NCBI GenBank assembly: GCA_965277775.1
Contig: OZ255843.1
Location: 930,001-994,000, forward strand
DNA: 64,000 nt
Direction: 5' to 3'
Origin: G965195345 sp965277775
Lineage (GTDB): Bacteria > Pseudomonadota > Gammaproteobacteria > CAKMZV01
Shown: piece after piece, positions 27,008 through 36,237 of the stretch
How positions within the stretch are numbered: position 1 is the stretch's first letter
Layout: every line of letters begins with the position of its first letter
Made by a program: the position numbers and the translations under genes
Notes under the pieces: model-generated
Told to the model about the DNA's origin: nothing
The model's database searches: none
Seen by the model: the letters and a program-made list of their open reading frames with translations, nothing else

Positions 27008-27872
27008 TTGGCATGAAATAAGCAATTCATTATCGGTTGATGTTCTCCGTAAAAAGTACGTAAAAGAATTATCCGATTATACAGAACGACCCACGATAAT
27101 TTATTATTCGGGATTTTTACATCAACCTGCTGGTGATTTCAGCATAAATGAAAGAGACAAGCTAGGGTTTATGTCTGTCATTCATGAATTAGAATGTGAA
27201 AACGGACTTGATTTAATCCTACATACGCCCGGGGGAGATATTGCGGCAACAGAATCTTTAATCAGATATCTGTATTCAAAGTTTGGTAAAGAAATTAGAG
27301 TGATTGTCCCTCAATTAGCAATGTCTGCAGGCACCTTAATTGCTTGCTCAGCAAAATCAATCGTGATGGGCAAACACTCCAGCTTAGGACCAATTGATCC
27401 GCAGTTGGGTAGGTTCTCTGCATCTGAAGTTATAGCTGAAGTTAATCGAATATACAAAGATATCGAAGAGGATCCAAATAGAATTATATTTTGGAATCAA
27501 ATTCTTTCGCAATATCAACCAGGTTTTATTGATCAATGTGAGAAAGCAATCAGCTGGTCAAAAGAATTAGCTGAGGAATGGTTGAGCAATAATATGTTCG
27601 ATGGGGAAGAACACTCCATAAAGAAAGAAAAAATAGAAAAAATTGTGCAAAAACTGTTAGATACCTCGGTTAATTACGTCCATAATAGACAGATCTCGAT
27701 AGAGACCGCACAAAAAATAGGTTTGAATATTGAACCCTTAGAAAGTGATCAAACTCTTCAAGACCTCGTTCTATCTGTTCATCATGCAGCCATCCTCACC
27801 TTTTCTCTCAGCTCTGTTATTAAAATCATTGAAAACCAAAATGGCGTGTCATTTCTGAGCGTACATAATTGA
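27000..27872 (+). CDS. ClpP-fold SDH-type serine protease
   Basis: A 290-residue protein of the serine dehydrogenase proteinase (SDH/TepA-like) family, part of the ClpP/crotonase fold. LILHTPGGDIAATE near residue 75 is the oxyanion region, LAMSAGTLIACSA near 105 carries the nucleophile Ser, and MGKHSSLGPIDPQLG near 120 is the family signature. No signal peptide or membrane span is seen, so it is cytosolic, unlike SppA. The start overlaps the small upstream gene. Substrate unknown. Members occur widely as accessory genes. Its place next to a toxin-antitoxin module and a tRNA suggests a defence or island function, by inference. Confidence 0.85.
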   Translation: MPNWHEISNSLSVDVLRKKYVKELSDYTERPTIIYYSGFLHQPAGDFSINERDKLGFMSVIHELECENGLDLILHTPGGDIAATESLIRYLYSKFGKEIRVIVPQLAMSAGTLIACSAKSIVMGKHSSLGPIDPQLGRFSASEVIAEVNRIYKDIEEDPNRIIFWNQILSQYQPGFIDQCEKAISWSKELAEEWLSNNMFDGEEHSIKKEKIEKIVQKLLDTSVNYVHNRQISIETAQKIGLNIEPLESDQTLQDLVLSVHHAAILTFSLSSVIKIIENQNGVSFLSVHN

Positions 27873-27914
27873 TGGCATTTAAATTTTTATCAAATTGATA
27901 AAGATCAATGCCAT
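27872..27914 (+). terminator. Hairpin terminator after SDH protease
   Basis: ATGGCATT (27872-27879) pairs with AATGCCAT (27907-27914), and within it TTTATCAA pairs with TTGATAAA. TTTTGATT follows. It begins at the protease stop codon. Good candidate intrinsic terminator, and it could also act on transcription leaving the opposing tRNA. Confidence 0.6.
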
Positions 27915-27956
27915 TTTGATTGGCGCCATGTAGAGGGAGAAGTGCATTTTGTCAGA

Positions 27957-28032
27957 TGGTGCCTCCTGTAGGACTTGAACCTACGACCAATCGATTATGA
28001 GTCGACTGCTCTAACCACTGAGCTAAGGAGGC
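27957..28032 (-). tRNA. tRNA-Ile2 (anticodon CAU, lysidine type)
   Basis: A complete 76-nt cloverleaf on the minus strand. The acceptor stem pairs GCCTCCT with AGGAGGC, the D arm has AGTGGTTA, the anticodon loop CTCATAA has anticodon CAU, and the T loop reads TTCAAGT. The CCA end is encoded. The D arm, GACTCATAATCG anticodon arm and variable loop match E. coli ileX/ileY, the minor isoleucine tRNA whose C34 is changed to lysidine to read AUA, rather than a methionine tRNA. Its 3' end faces the toxin-antitoxin/protease block. Confidence 0.92.
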
Positions 28033-28153
28033 TTGAAGGGGGCTATTATACCCAATCGAAAGCGGATTTCCGTGTCAATACGGCGGTGAGTTGAGTGGTT
28101 GCCGTGCTGTCATTGCCTTGGCCTTCTGTGTGTCCTTATTGGGAGAAAGGACA

Positions 28154-28183
28154 TTGACGGCTTTTACAAAAATAGATTAGAAT
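28154..28183 (+). promoter_or_regulatory. acs promoter
   Basis: TTGACG at 28154-28159 and TAGAAT at 28178-28183 with an 18-bp spacer form a good sigma-70 promoter, about 80 bp before the acs ATG. It lies in the gap after tRNA-Ile2. Confidence 0.5.
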
Positions 28184-28271
28184 AAATTGTGCTCAGGGAT
28201 ACGCGATTGCTTCAAAATCAGCGTGTTTTTGCTTGGTCTGTTGACCTCAACATCAATTATTGGAATGCCCT

Positions 28272-30242
28272 ATGAATGACAATGTCTTGGACTCAAATCT
28301 CATTGAAGAGCGGATGTTCCCGCCGTCAGAAGCCTTTAAGAAACAAGCCAATTTAAATGAAGCCGCATTGCAGAATCTTTACGATCGGGCTGCAGCGGAC
28401 CATGAAGGTTTTTGGGGGGATTTGGCCAATGAGCATTTAGAGTGGATCAAACCTTTTTCACTAACCTTAGATGCGTCCAAAGCGCCGCACTTTAATTGGT
28501 TTTCGGACGGCACTATGAATGTATCGGCCAATTGCATTGACAAACATTTGCCTCAAAGAGCCAACCAAACGGCCATTATTTTTGAAAATGAAGCGGGTGA
28601 GTCAAAGGTTTATACTTACCAACAGCTTCATCAAGCTGTGTGTCGATTTGCGAACGTTTTGAAAAAGCATGATGTGCGCAAAGGCGACCGAGTGGTCATT
28701 TATATGCCCATGACGGCTCATGCAATATTTGCTATGCAAGCATGCGCTCGAATTGGGGCAACGCATTCTGTGGTGTTTGGCGGGTTTTCAGCCGAAGCGT
28801 TGCGCGATCGCATTGAAGACGCGGGCGCAAAGGTTGTGATCACGGCGGACGGCAGTATGCGCGGCAACAAGTTGGTTGAGTTGAAGGCTTCGGTTGACGC
28901 TGCCTTAGCCAAAGGCAACACTTCGGTGACTTCGGTGATTGTTTTAAAGAACTCCCAGAATGTGATTGAAATGCAGCCAGATCGCGATGTCTGGTGGCAC
29001 CTAGCTGAAGCGGGTATAAGTGAAGAATGTGCGCCTGTAGCGGTTGATGCCAACCACCCGCTATTTATTTTATATACCTCAGGATCAACAGGTAAGCCCA
29101 AAGGCGTTCAGCATTCCAGTGCGGGTTATTTATTGAATGCTAAGCTGACTATGGAATGGGTTATGGACATCAAGCCTGATAGCGATGTTTTTTGGTGTAC
29201 GGCAGATGTGGGTTGGATTACTGGACATTCTTATGTGTGTTATGGACCTTTGGCGTGTGGCGCAACTGTGGTAATCTACGAAGGCGGACCAACGGTGCCC
29301 GATGCAGGACGATTTTGGCAAATCTGCCAAGATCGGAATGTCAGCATATTTTATACAGCCCCAACGGCTATCCGTGCGCTCATGAAGGCGGGCGAACATT
29401 TTCCACGCAGTTATGATTTATCTAAAATTCGGTTATTGGGAACGGTCGGTGAACCTATTAATCCCGAAGCTTGGATGTGGTATCACCAAGTCATTGGCCA
29501 AGAAAAATGTCCCATTGTGGATACGTGGTGGCAAACAGAGACGGGGGCAAATATGATCGCACCCATTCCTGGGGTCACAGTCACCAAACCGGGGTCGTGT
29601 ACGCGACCCCTACCCGGCATAGCCGTGGCCATTGTTGACCAACAAGGGCAGATGATCGATCAACCCAATCAAGGCGGTGCTTTGGTGATTACTAAACCGT
29701 GGCCGTCCATGTTGCGAACGGTGTACAAGAATGATGATCGCTACATTGACGCTTATTGGTCGCTATTTGACCATCGCTACTATGTTGCTGGCGATAATGC
29801 CCGTTTTGATGAATCGGGCTATTTCTGGATAATGGGTCGTATGGACGATGTCATGAATGTGTCTGGTCACCGCTTAGGGACGATGGAAATTGAATCAGCA
29901 TTGGTCAGTCATACCAGCATTGCCGAGGCGGCGGTTGTGCCTCGACCCCACGATATTAAGGGCGAAGCTGTGATGGCTTTTGTTATTCCGATTGGTCCAC
30001 GCCCTGAGGGACAAGCAGCGACTGACCTGGCTGCTGAACTCAGAGCCGTTGTCACCAAAGAAATTGGCGCCATTGCACGCCCTGATGAGATACGATTTGT
30101 GGATAATTTACCCAAAACTCGATCGGGTAAAATCATGAGAAGACTGCTTAAAACGGTATCCAAGGGCGAGGAGATTCAATCAGACACTTCCACCTTAGAG
30201 AACCCAGACATCATTGATCAAATGCAATCAAAGGGCTATTGA
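28272..30242 (+). CDS. acs: Acetyl-CoA synthetase
   Basis: Activates acetate through acetyl-AMP to acetyl-CoA in the cytosol. Of 656 residues from the ATG at 28272, typical. YTSGSTGKPKGVQHS (near residue 265) is the AMP-forming P-loop, WWQTETGANM the adenine-binding segment, and KTRSGKIMRR near residue 610 carries the Lys that is acetylated to switch the enzyme off in other bacteria. An in-frame TTG at 28260 is less likely. Together with the malate synthase gene at 33.6 kb it suggests acetate use. Confidence 0.97.
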   Translation: MNDNVLDSNLIEERMFPPSEAFKKQANLNEAALQNLYDRAAADHEGFWGDLANEHLEWIKPFSLTLDASKAPHFNWFSDGTMNVSANCIDKHLPQRANQTAIIFENEAGESKVYTYQQLHQAVCRFANVLKKHDVRKGDRVVIYMPMTAHAIFAMQACARIGATHSVVFGGFSAEALRDRIEDAGAKVVITADGSMRGNKLVELKASVDAALAKGNTSVTSVIVLKNSQNVIEMQPDRDVWWHLAEAGISEECAPVAVDANHPLFILYTSGSTGKPKGVQHSSAGYLLNAKLTMEWVMDIKPDSDVFWCTADVGWITGHSYVCYGPLACGATVVIYEGGPTVPDAGRFWQICQDRNVSIFYTAPTAIRALMKAGEHFPRSYDLSKIRLLGTVGEPINPEAWMWYHQVIGQEKCPIVDTWWQTETGANMIAPIPGVTVTKPGSCTRPLPGIAVAIVDQQGQMIDQPNQGGALVITKPWPSMLRTVYKNDDRYIDAYWSLFDHRYYVAGDNARFDESGYFWIMGRMDDVMNVSGHRLGTMEIESALVSHTSIAEAAVVPRPHDIKGEAVMAFVIPIGPRPEGQAATDLAAELRAVVTKEIGAIARPDEIRFVDNLPKTRSGKIMRRLLKTVSKGEEIQSDTSTLENPDIIDQMQSKGY

Positions 30243-30269
30243 TTGAACATCTATCAATCGCTGTTTAGT

Positions 30270-30299
30270 TTGCGGGGCGCGTAATATCTAACGTATAAT
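30270..30299 (+). promoter_or_regulatory. Promoter of copper-type module, nearly leaderless
   Basis: TTGCGG (30270-30275), an 18-bp spacer and a perfect TATAAT (30294-30299) form a strong promoter. The ATG of the next gene is at 30306, where transcription should begin, so the message would be leaderless or start inside the frame. Confidence 0.5.
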
Positions 30300-30305
30300 T
30301 AAGTT

Positions 30306-30647
30306 ATGAGGCAGTATTTCATACCCGAATATTTTAAACGTCAGGGTTTATTAAACAGCAGAACAATTTTGTCTTTTTTGCTGTTATTGCTGTTATTTTC
30401 CAATGTCACTCCCCTTAATGCCCAATCCTGTCATTGGGTCAGTTATGATCAGAGCATGTCCGATGATAATGTCGCTCCCTGCCATGACACAGCTGAAGTC
30501 ACCTGTCAGTGCCTGCTTTTAGCCACGTTTGATTATCCTGGCACCATGACGCTTGCCTTACCCGGTGCGCCTTCCTATAATCGCGGGGCTTTAACCGTCC
30601 CTGACGATGCAACCATTGATCGCGCTATCCGCCCTCCCATCGCATAA
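30306..30647 (+). CDS. Small secreted Cys-containing protein
   Basis: A 113-residue protein with a signal peptide (hydrophobic LSFLLLLLLFSNVTPLNA, about residues 22-40, cleaved before QSCHW). The mature part of about 73 residues has four Cys: SCHW, PCHDT and TCQC, with His beside two of them, so disulfides or metal binding are possible. A proline-rich tail ends in RPPIA. No firm family, but small Cys/His secreted proteins of the CopL/DUF2946 kind occur at the head of copper-resistance operons, which fits the TolC-like and multicopper oxidase genes downstream. No ribosome binding site; the promoter abuts the start. Confidence 0.55.
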   Translation: MRQYFIPEYFKRQGLLNSRTILSFLLLLLLFSNVTPLNAQSCHWVSYDQSMSDDNVAPCHDTAEVTCQCLLLATFDYPGTMTLALPGAPSYNRGALTVPDDATIDRAIRPPIA

Positions 30648-30731
30648 ATCCAATCTGTTCTAGGACACTTGTGTGTCCATCCTATGCCTTAATCTTATTA
30701 GGTATCTCAAAACATTTGACAAAGGATTATC

Positions 30732-32111
30732 ATGAAAGGATTATGTGTTGTGTTGCTGTTTTTATTAACAGCGTGTTCACTACCAAACAAACCTGCTGAA
30801 AAAGTTATACAGCAGACAATTAAAGAAAAACTGGATGGCGAAATTACTTGGTGGGATGGTGATCAACCTCCCCCAGAAGTACGTCAGAAAGTGACAGAGC
30901 TATTAAGCGATGACGTACGACTGGCAGATGCCATTCAAATTGCCTTACTGAACAGTAAAAAGGTTCAGATCATTCTGACTGAGCTGGGTGAAAACCATGC
31001 GCGAGCGATGCAGACAGCTTTGCTGTCAAACCCTGCATTAGATGCGACTTTTATCAATGGTTCAGAAATTCGCCAAGAGTATGAGGTGACTTGGAGCTTC
31101 ACTTCGTTATTTACTTTACCGGCACGCCAAGACCGAGCAGATGCCATGTTTGACCGCAGTCAAAAACAAGCCATAGAATCGTTATACGATTTTACCTATG
31201 AAGTTAATCGGCAGTGGTTTAAGGTGGTCTATTTGAAGCAAAAATTAGGCATAGAATCTTTATCACTTGAGGCCATTGAAGCGACTTATAAAAGTACGGA
31301 GGAAATTTATCGCGCTGGCAATACGTCATTATTGGAATTAAATGCCAGCAAAATTGACCATCAATTGGCTGACATTCGCTTTGGTTTATTACACAATCGA
31401 TATGTCTCAGAAAAGGAGCAACTGGCTATCCTACTCGGTGTTGACGTCGATGCGTTGTCGGTGCCCGATTTTTTACCAAAATTACCAATAATTGCTTTGA
31501 ATGTGCCTGATATTGACACGCAAGTTATTAACAATAATTTGCGCCTGCAAGCCTTAAAAAATTCTGAAACAGCACTGGTTAGTGCTCTTTCAGAACAGCA
31601 AACGAAACGAACCTTTCGCGATTTAGAAGCAGGCCCTGTGGTCGATATTGATGGTGGTACTACCGACTATGGTGCGACGCTTGAGTATGAAATTCCTATT
31701 ATTAATACTGGTGGGACGTATCGAGCAGAACTGAGACACAGCTTGCGTAAAAATCGACTGATGCAAGCTCAAGTCACTTTAGAACTTCAAAGAGCCGTAA
31801 AAAAAGCCCAGCGTAACTTGAAAATTGCACGTGAAACGGTCGATACTTTGCTGACTGAGGTAACACCTGCTCAAATAGAACTGGAGACAGAATCCTTCAA
31901 ATTCTACAATGCAATGCAGTTTGGCATTTTCAAACTACTCAACTACTATAGACAAGGCAATGAGCGCAGAATGGGGTTCGTCTCCATGCTTCATCAATAC
32001 TGGTTAGCAAGAAGCCAACTCGAAGCCTTAGTTTTAGGCATTAACCCACAATCATCCATGGAACCTGAAGTCACCGAAGGGGTGGCTGCAAACACAGAAG
32101 GAGAGCACTAA
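30732..32111 (+). CDS. TolC-family outer-membrane efflux lipoprotein
   Basis: A 459-residue protein with a lipoprotein signal ending LLTACS, so the Cys near residue 15 is acylated. Its helical repeats and the RAGNTSLLELNASKID segment near residue 195 are typical of TolC-like channels (CusC/OprM class). Such trimers span the outer membrane and join an RND or MFS pump through an adaptor. Neither pump nor adaptor is here. AAAGGATTATC precedes the start. The next gene, a copper oxidase, begins 3 bp after its stop, so copper or metal efflux is inferred. Confidence 0.85.
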   Translation: MKGLCVVLLFLLTACSLPNKPAEKVIQQTIKEKLDGEITWWDGDQPPPEVRQKVTELLSDDVRLADAIQIALLNSKKVQIILTELGENHARAMQTALLSNPALDATFINGSEIRQEYEVTWSFTSLFTLPARQDRADAMFDRSQKQAIESLYDFTYEVNRQWFKVVYLKQKLGIESLSLEAIEATYKSTEEIYRAGNTSLLELNASKIDHQLADIRFGLLHNRYVSEKEQLAILLGVDVDALSVPDFLPKLPIIALNVPDIDTQVINNNLRLQALKNSETALVSALSEQQTKRTFRDLEAGPVVDIDGGTTDYGATLEYEIPIINTGGTYRAELRHSLRKNRLMQAQVTLELQRAVKKAQRNLKIARETVDTLLTEVTPAQIELETESFKFYNAMQFGIFKLLNYYRQGNERRMGFVSMLHQYWLARSQLEALVLGINPQSSMEPEVTEGVAANTEGEH

Positions 32112-32113
32112 TC

Positions 32114-33469
32114 ATGTCTAATAATAATCGACGTTTATTCCTAAAATCAGCTTTGTCAGTCTCAGCAAGTGGGTTGATTTTAGCGCCACAAATTGCCTCT
32201 GCGAATGAAGCCAAAATCAATACAAAATGGCCCAAATCGTCCAGCGGTCGATACACCAATGTCAAAGGATTGAACCCTGGCGTGCCTGGCAAAGATTACA
32301 CGCCAACGATTACACCTGGTGGCAGCACCTTACCGTTTAAACTTGTTGAAGGTGTCAAAGTCTTTCATTTAATTGCGGAAGAAGTTGATCATGTTTTTAC
32401 CAAAGGATTAGAAGCCAAATGCTGGGGCTACAATGGTCAAGTACACGGTCCAACCATTGAAGCTTGTGAGGGCGATCGGATTCGCATTTACGTGACCAAT
32501 CGCTTGGATGCACCCACGACCATTCATTGGCATGGATTTTTCCTGCCAAGTGGTATGGACGGCGTTGGCGGCGTGAGTCAACGTAGCATTAGAAAAGGTG
32601 AGACTTTCAAGTACGAGTGGACGATTCGTCAACATGGCACCTTTATGTATCACGCCCACCATGATGAAATGACCCAGATGAGTATGGGCTTGTTGGGCAT
32701 GTTTGTGGTTCATCCCAGAGGTGTAACTCGATCTCAGCGTCCTGATAGAGATTTTGTTATGATGCTGAGCGAATGGAAAATCAATCCAGGAACACGACGA
32801 CCCGATCCGAATGAGATGCTTGATTTTAATCTGCTCACCATCAACGGTCACTGCTTTCCAGGCACTGAAAATTTGATCGTTAAGCAACACGATAAGGTGC
32901 GCATTCGCATTGGTAATTTATCTGCCATGAGCCATCATCCCATTCACTTACACGGCTACAGCTTTAACATTGTTGCCACCGATGGCGGTGCCATTCCTGA
33001 AGCAGGGCAATGGCCAGAAACCACTGTTTTGGTACCAACAGGCAGTTCTCGTGACATTGAATTTCGGGCAGATGCTGAAGGAGACTGGGTGATGCACTGT
33101 CATATGACGCATCATGTTATGAACCAAATGGGACATGACATTCCCAATGTCATTGGCACGGATCCTAAAGTGTTTGAAAGAGCGGTTGCCAATATTTTTC
33201 CTAATCTCATGGCAATGGGTGAACATGGCATGGGGGAACACGGCATCCATATTGAACGAGGTCATATGCAACCACCCGCTAATTCGATTCCAATGGTCGG
33301 CGCTTGGGGCGCTCACGACTATATTACCATGGGCGGATTGTTTACCATTCTAAAGGTACGTAAACATTTAAACAATTATGATGACCCTGGATGGTATAAA
33401 GTTCCTAAAGGCACACAAGCTGACGTTGCTTCAAAGGCAGATTTAAACAGGGATGGCATTGTGGGTTAA
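32114..33469 (+). CDS. Tat-exported multicopper oxidase
   Basis: A 451-residue multicopper oxidase with a Tat signal (NNNRRLFLKSAL). Copper ligands are visible in order: TIHWHGFF, YHAHHDEM, HHPIHLHGYSF and HCHMTHHVMNQM. In the last motif Cys, His and Met of the type 1 site are spaced as in known enzymes (Cys near residue 329). It may oxidise Cu(I) to Cu(II) in the periplasm, as CueO/CopA proteins do. The C-terminal tail is unusual: it ends in DLNRDGIVG, an EF-hand/dockerin-like calcium loop. AAGGAGAG lies before the start, 3 bp after the TolC-like gene. Copper role is likely but not proved. Confidence 0.9.
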   Translation: MSNNNRRLFLKSALSVSASGLILAPQIASANEAKINTKWPKSSSGRYTNVKGLNPGVPGKDYTPTITPGGSTLPFKLVEGVKVFHLIAEEVDHVFTKGLEAKCWGYNGQVHGPTIEACEGDRIRIYVTNRLDAPTTIHWHGFFLPSGMDGVGGVSQRSIRKGETFKYEWTIRQHGTFMYHAHHDEMTQMSMGLLGMFVVHPRGVTRSQRPDRDFVMMLSEWKINPGTRRPDPNEMLDFNLLTINGHCFPGTENLIVKQHDKVRIRIGNLSAMSHHPIHLHGYSFNIVATDGGAIPEAGQWPETTVLVPTGSSRDIEFRADAEGDWVMHCHMTHHVMNQMGHDIPNVIGTDPKVFERAVANIFPNLMAMGEHGMGEHGIHIERGHMQPPANSIPMVGAWGAHDYITMGGLFTILKVRKHLNNYDDPGWYKVPKGTQADVASKADLNRDGIVG

Positions 33470-33548
33470 ATTCAGCTAAAGAAAAAATAAGATGACTGGG
33501 TGGAACGGCTGTGATTTGTGATATTATTATGCAATAGGTCACAGAGCA

Positions 33549-33581
33549 TTTCAGGGGGGATTATTGCGTCTATAATACGCA
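33549..33581 (+). promoter_or_regulatory. glcB promoter with dyad over -10
   Basis: A perfect TATAAT (33571-33576) is flanked by TGCGT (33565-33569) and ACGCA (33577-33581), a perfect 5-bp dyad centred on the -10 box. No good -35 is seen (TTTCAG at 33549). The dyad may be an operator, which would suit regulation of malate synthase. Confidence 0.35.
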
Positions 33582-33634
33582 TATTCTGGAACCCCCAAAC
33601 CCTATAAACATCACATTTACGGAGACCAAAACCC

Positions 33635-35791
33635 ATGAGAGTTACAGTTTCAAATCTGTCAGTTTCACAAGATTTGTATCAATTGATCAATGAAGAAATT
33701 ATGCCAGGCACAGGCGTTGAAGCCTCGCACTTTTGGTCTTCAATGGACCGTTTATTGCAAGACTTCATGCCGCGCAATAAGGCTTTGCTTGGCAAAAGGG
33801 ATGAACTACAGCAACAAATCGATGCTTGGCATGTAAGCCACCCCGCTCCGATTGATATGGCTGAATACAAGCAGTTTCTTAAACAAATTGGTTATATCGT
33901 ACCCAAGGGTGAGGCATTCAAAATTGACGTTAAAAATGTGGATGAGGAAATTGCCGAAATCGCTGGACCTCAGTTGGTCGTCCCAGTCAGCAATGCTCGC
34001 TACGCGCTCAACGCCACCAATGCGCGTTGGGGTTCACTTTACGATGCCTTATACGGCACGGATGTCATCGATGAGGCAGAGGGCAAAGAACGTGGCTCTG
34101 AATATAACGCTAAACGAGGTCAAGCCGTTGTTGATTATGCCAATGATTTCTTAAATCAATACCTGCCCTTGGAACACGGTGGATACCAAGACATCACTGA
34201 TTTCAAAATACAAGGCGGCCAATGGTTGGTCACCCTTTCTAATGGCCGTTGTACCCAGCTACAAAACGCAGAGGCTTTTGCGGGTTATAAGGGCGCTGTG
34301 GATGCGCCAACCGTCGTTTTATTGAAGCACAATCATTTACACATTGAATTACATTTTGACCGCAACCACCGCATCGGCAGCCAAAGCCCTTCTGGCTTAA
34401 AAGATGTGGTTTTAGAATCGGCCATTTCAGTCATTCAAGACTGTGAAGATTCAGTTGCGGCGGTTGACGCTGAGGACAAGGTGGGCGTTTATCGAAATTG
34501 GTTGGGTCTAATGAAAGGTGATTTAACCGCAAACATTGACAAAAATGGTACAGCCTTTGTCAGGCGTTTGAATGAAGACCATCATTACACATCTCCAACA
34601 GGCGATGATTTGACGTTGCCGGGTCGCTCCATGTTGTTGGTGCGCAATGTCGGACATTTAATGACGAATTCCGCCATAACCACGGCAAATGGCGATGAAA
34701 TCCCTGAAGGCATAATGGATGCAATGGTGACGGCTTTAGCGGCCATGCATGATGTGAAAAATAAGCGTTTAAATTCAAGAAAAGGCAGTATTTACATCGT
34801 CAAACCAAAAATGCACGGCCCAGAAGAAGTTGCTTTTTCTGTGGATCTATTTGCGCGTGTTGAACAGATTCTCGGTTTGCCCGAATACACCCTAAAAATC
34901 GGGATAATGGATGAAGAACGCCGAACAAGCGTCAATTTAGCCGTATGTATCCGCTTGGCCAAGTCGCGGCTGATCTTTATCAATACGGGCTTTTTGGATC
35001 GCACTGGGGACGAGATTCACACCAGTATGTTGGCAGGCCCCATGATCCGTAAAGGGGAAATTAAAAATGCCAAATGGATTGCGGCCTACGAAAACAATAA
35101 TGTTGATACAGGATTGGCTTGTGGATTGCAAGGACACGCTCAAATTGGCAAAGGGATGTGGGCCATGCCTGACGAAATGCAAGCCATGATGGCAACCAAG
35201 GCAAGCCATCCTAAATCAGGCGCCAATACTGCATGGGTCCCTTCACCGACTGCGGCCACTTTGCACGCCATACATTATCACGAAGTAGATGTATTCGCCG
35301 AACAAGCAAAACTGAAAAATCGGACGCCTGCTGCCATTGATGATATTTTAACCATCCCATTAGCCCCCAACACCGATTGGTCTGCTGCGGACATCCAAAA
35401 TGAAGTGGAGAATAACTGTCAAAGTACTTTGGGCTATGTGGTGCGTTGGATAGACCAAGGCGTAGGTTGCTCAAAAGTATTGGACATTAATAATGTGGCT
35501 TTGATGGAAGATCGTGCCACCTTGAGAATTTCTTCTCAGCACTTAGCCAATTGGATTGACCATGGGATTGTTAGCGAAGCCGAAGTCTTAGCCACGCTTA
35601 AACGCATGGCCAAGGTGGTTGATGAGCAAAACAGTGATGACCCGCTTTACCAAGCCATGGCGCCCGAGTTTGATGGCGTCGCTTTTCAGGCGGCTTGTGA
35701 TCTCATTTTTAATGGCAAACAAGAAGCCAACGGTTACACCGAACCGCCCTTGCATCGACGTCGCATAGAACGCAAAAAACAAAACAATTAG
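33635..35791 (+). CDS. glcB: Malate synthase G
   Basis: Condenses glyoxylate with acetyl-CoA to malate in the cytosol. At 718 residues it is the large G isoform, which includes the alpha/beta insertion missing in AceB. ILQDCEDSVAAVDAEDK near residue 268 carries the catalytic acids, and NVGHLMTNSAI near 345 is typical. GGAGACC lies before the ATG. No glycolate oxidase or isocitrate lyase gene is adjacent. It complements acs on the acetate/glyoxylate route. Confidence 0.97.
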   Translation: MRVTVSNLSVSQDLYQLINEEIMPGTGVEASHFWSSMDRLLQDFMPRNKALLGKRDELQQQIDAWHVSHPAPIDMAEYKQFLKQIGYIVPKGEAFKIDVKNVDEEIAEIAGPQLVVPVSNARYALNATNARWGSLYDALYGTDVIDEAEGKERGSEYNAKRGQAVVDYANDFLNQYLPLEHGGYQDITDFKIQGGQWLVTLSNGRCTQLQNAEAFAGYKGAVDAPTVVLLKHNHLHIELHFDRNHRIGSQSPSGLKDVVLESAISVIQDCEDSVAAVDAEDKVGVYRNWLGLMKGDLTANIDKNGTAFVRRLNEDHHYTSPTGDDLTLPGRSMLLVRNVGHLMTNSAITTANGDEIPEGIMDAMVTALAAMHDVKNKRLNSRKGSIYIVKPKMHGPEEVAFSVDLFARVEQILGLPEYTLKIGIMDEERRTSVNLAVCIRLAKSRLIFINTGFLDRTGDEIHTSMLAGPMIRKGEIKNAKWIAAYENNNVDTGLACGLQGHAQIGKGMWAMPDEMQAMMATKASHPKSGANTAWVPSPTAATLHAIHYHEVDVFAEQAKLKNRTPAAIDDILTIPLAPNTDWSAADIQNEVENNCQSTLGYVVRWIDQGVGCSKVLDINNVALMEDRATLRISSQHLANWIDHGIVSEAEVLATLKRMAKVVDEQNSDDPLYQAMAPEFDGVAFQAACDLIFNGKQEANGYTEPPLHRRRIERKKQNN

Positions 35792-35800
35792 GACTTGTAA

Positions 35801-36232
35801 ATGACACACCAAACATATAGAGGCAGTTGCTTATGCAATGGCATTCGCTATGAAGTGGATGTGATACAAAGTCAGCCAGGTCCTGGACACTGTCATTGCT
35901 CGATGTGTCGAAAATTTCATGGTGCCGCCTTTGCAACCTACGGCGCTGCGAAAAAAGCAGATTTTCGCTGGGTTTCTGGGCAAGATTTATTAAAGAGTTA
36001 TGCCGCTGAAAATGGCACTATCCGCCAATTCTGTGGTCAATGTGGTGCCAGTTTGATATTTGCAGAGTCCGCTGAAGCCATGCACGAGGTCGTTGAATTT
36101 GCCCTTGCAACCTTAGATGATGATATTGAACTTAGACCGACAGGACACATCTTTACGCGCTATAAAGCCAATTGGGCGTCCATAGAAGATGGGCTGCCTA
36201 AGTTTCTTGACGGTCGCCTCAACCAAGAGTAA
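35801..36232 (+). CDS. GFA-family zinc protein
   Basis: A 143-residue member of the glutathione-dependent formaldehyde-activating (GFA, DUF636) family. Zinc ligands are visible: GSCLCNGIRYE, then CHCSMCRKFHG, then FCGQCGAS near residue 76. The family name comes from one enzyme (Gfa), which speeds the reaction of formaldehyde with glutathione; most members have no proven role. It follows glcB by 9 bp and precedes the next gene by 5 bp, so it is likely in the same transcript. Confidence 0.9.
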   Translation: MTHQTYRGSCLCNGIRYEVDVIQSQPGPGHCHCSMCRKFHGAAFATYGAAKKADFRWVSGQDLLKSYAAENGTIRQFCGQCGASLIFAESAEAMHEVVEFALATLDDDIELRPTGHIFTRYKANWASIEDGLPKFLDGRLNQE

Positions 36233-36237
36233 CATAA

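Noticed and set aside
27957..28032. Initiator or elongator tRNA-Met
   Set aside because: The CAU anticodon is shared, but the body matches the tRNA-Ile2 of E. coli.
32408..32890. 160-codon antisense frame
   Set aside because: Lies on the opposite strand of the multicopper oxidase copper-site region.
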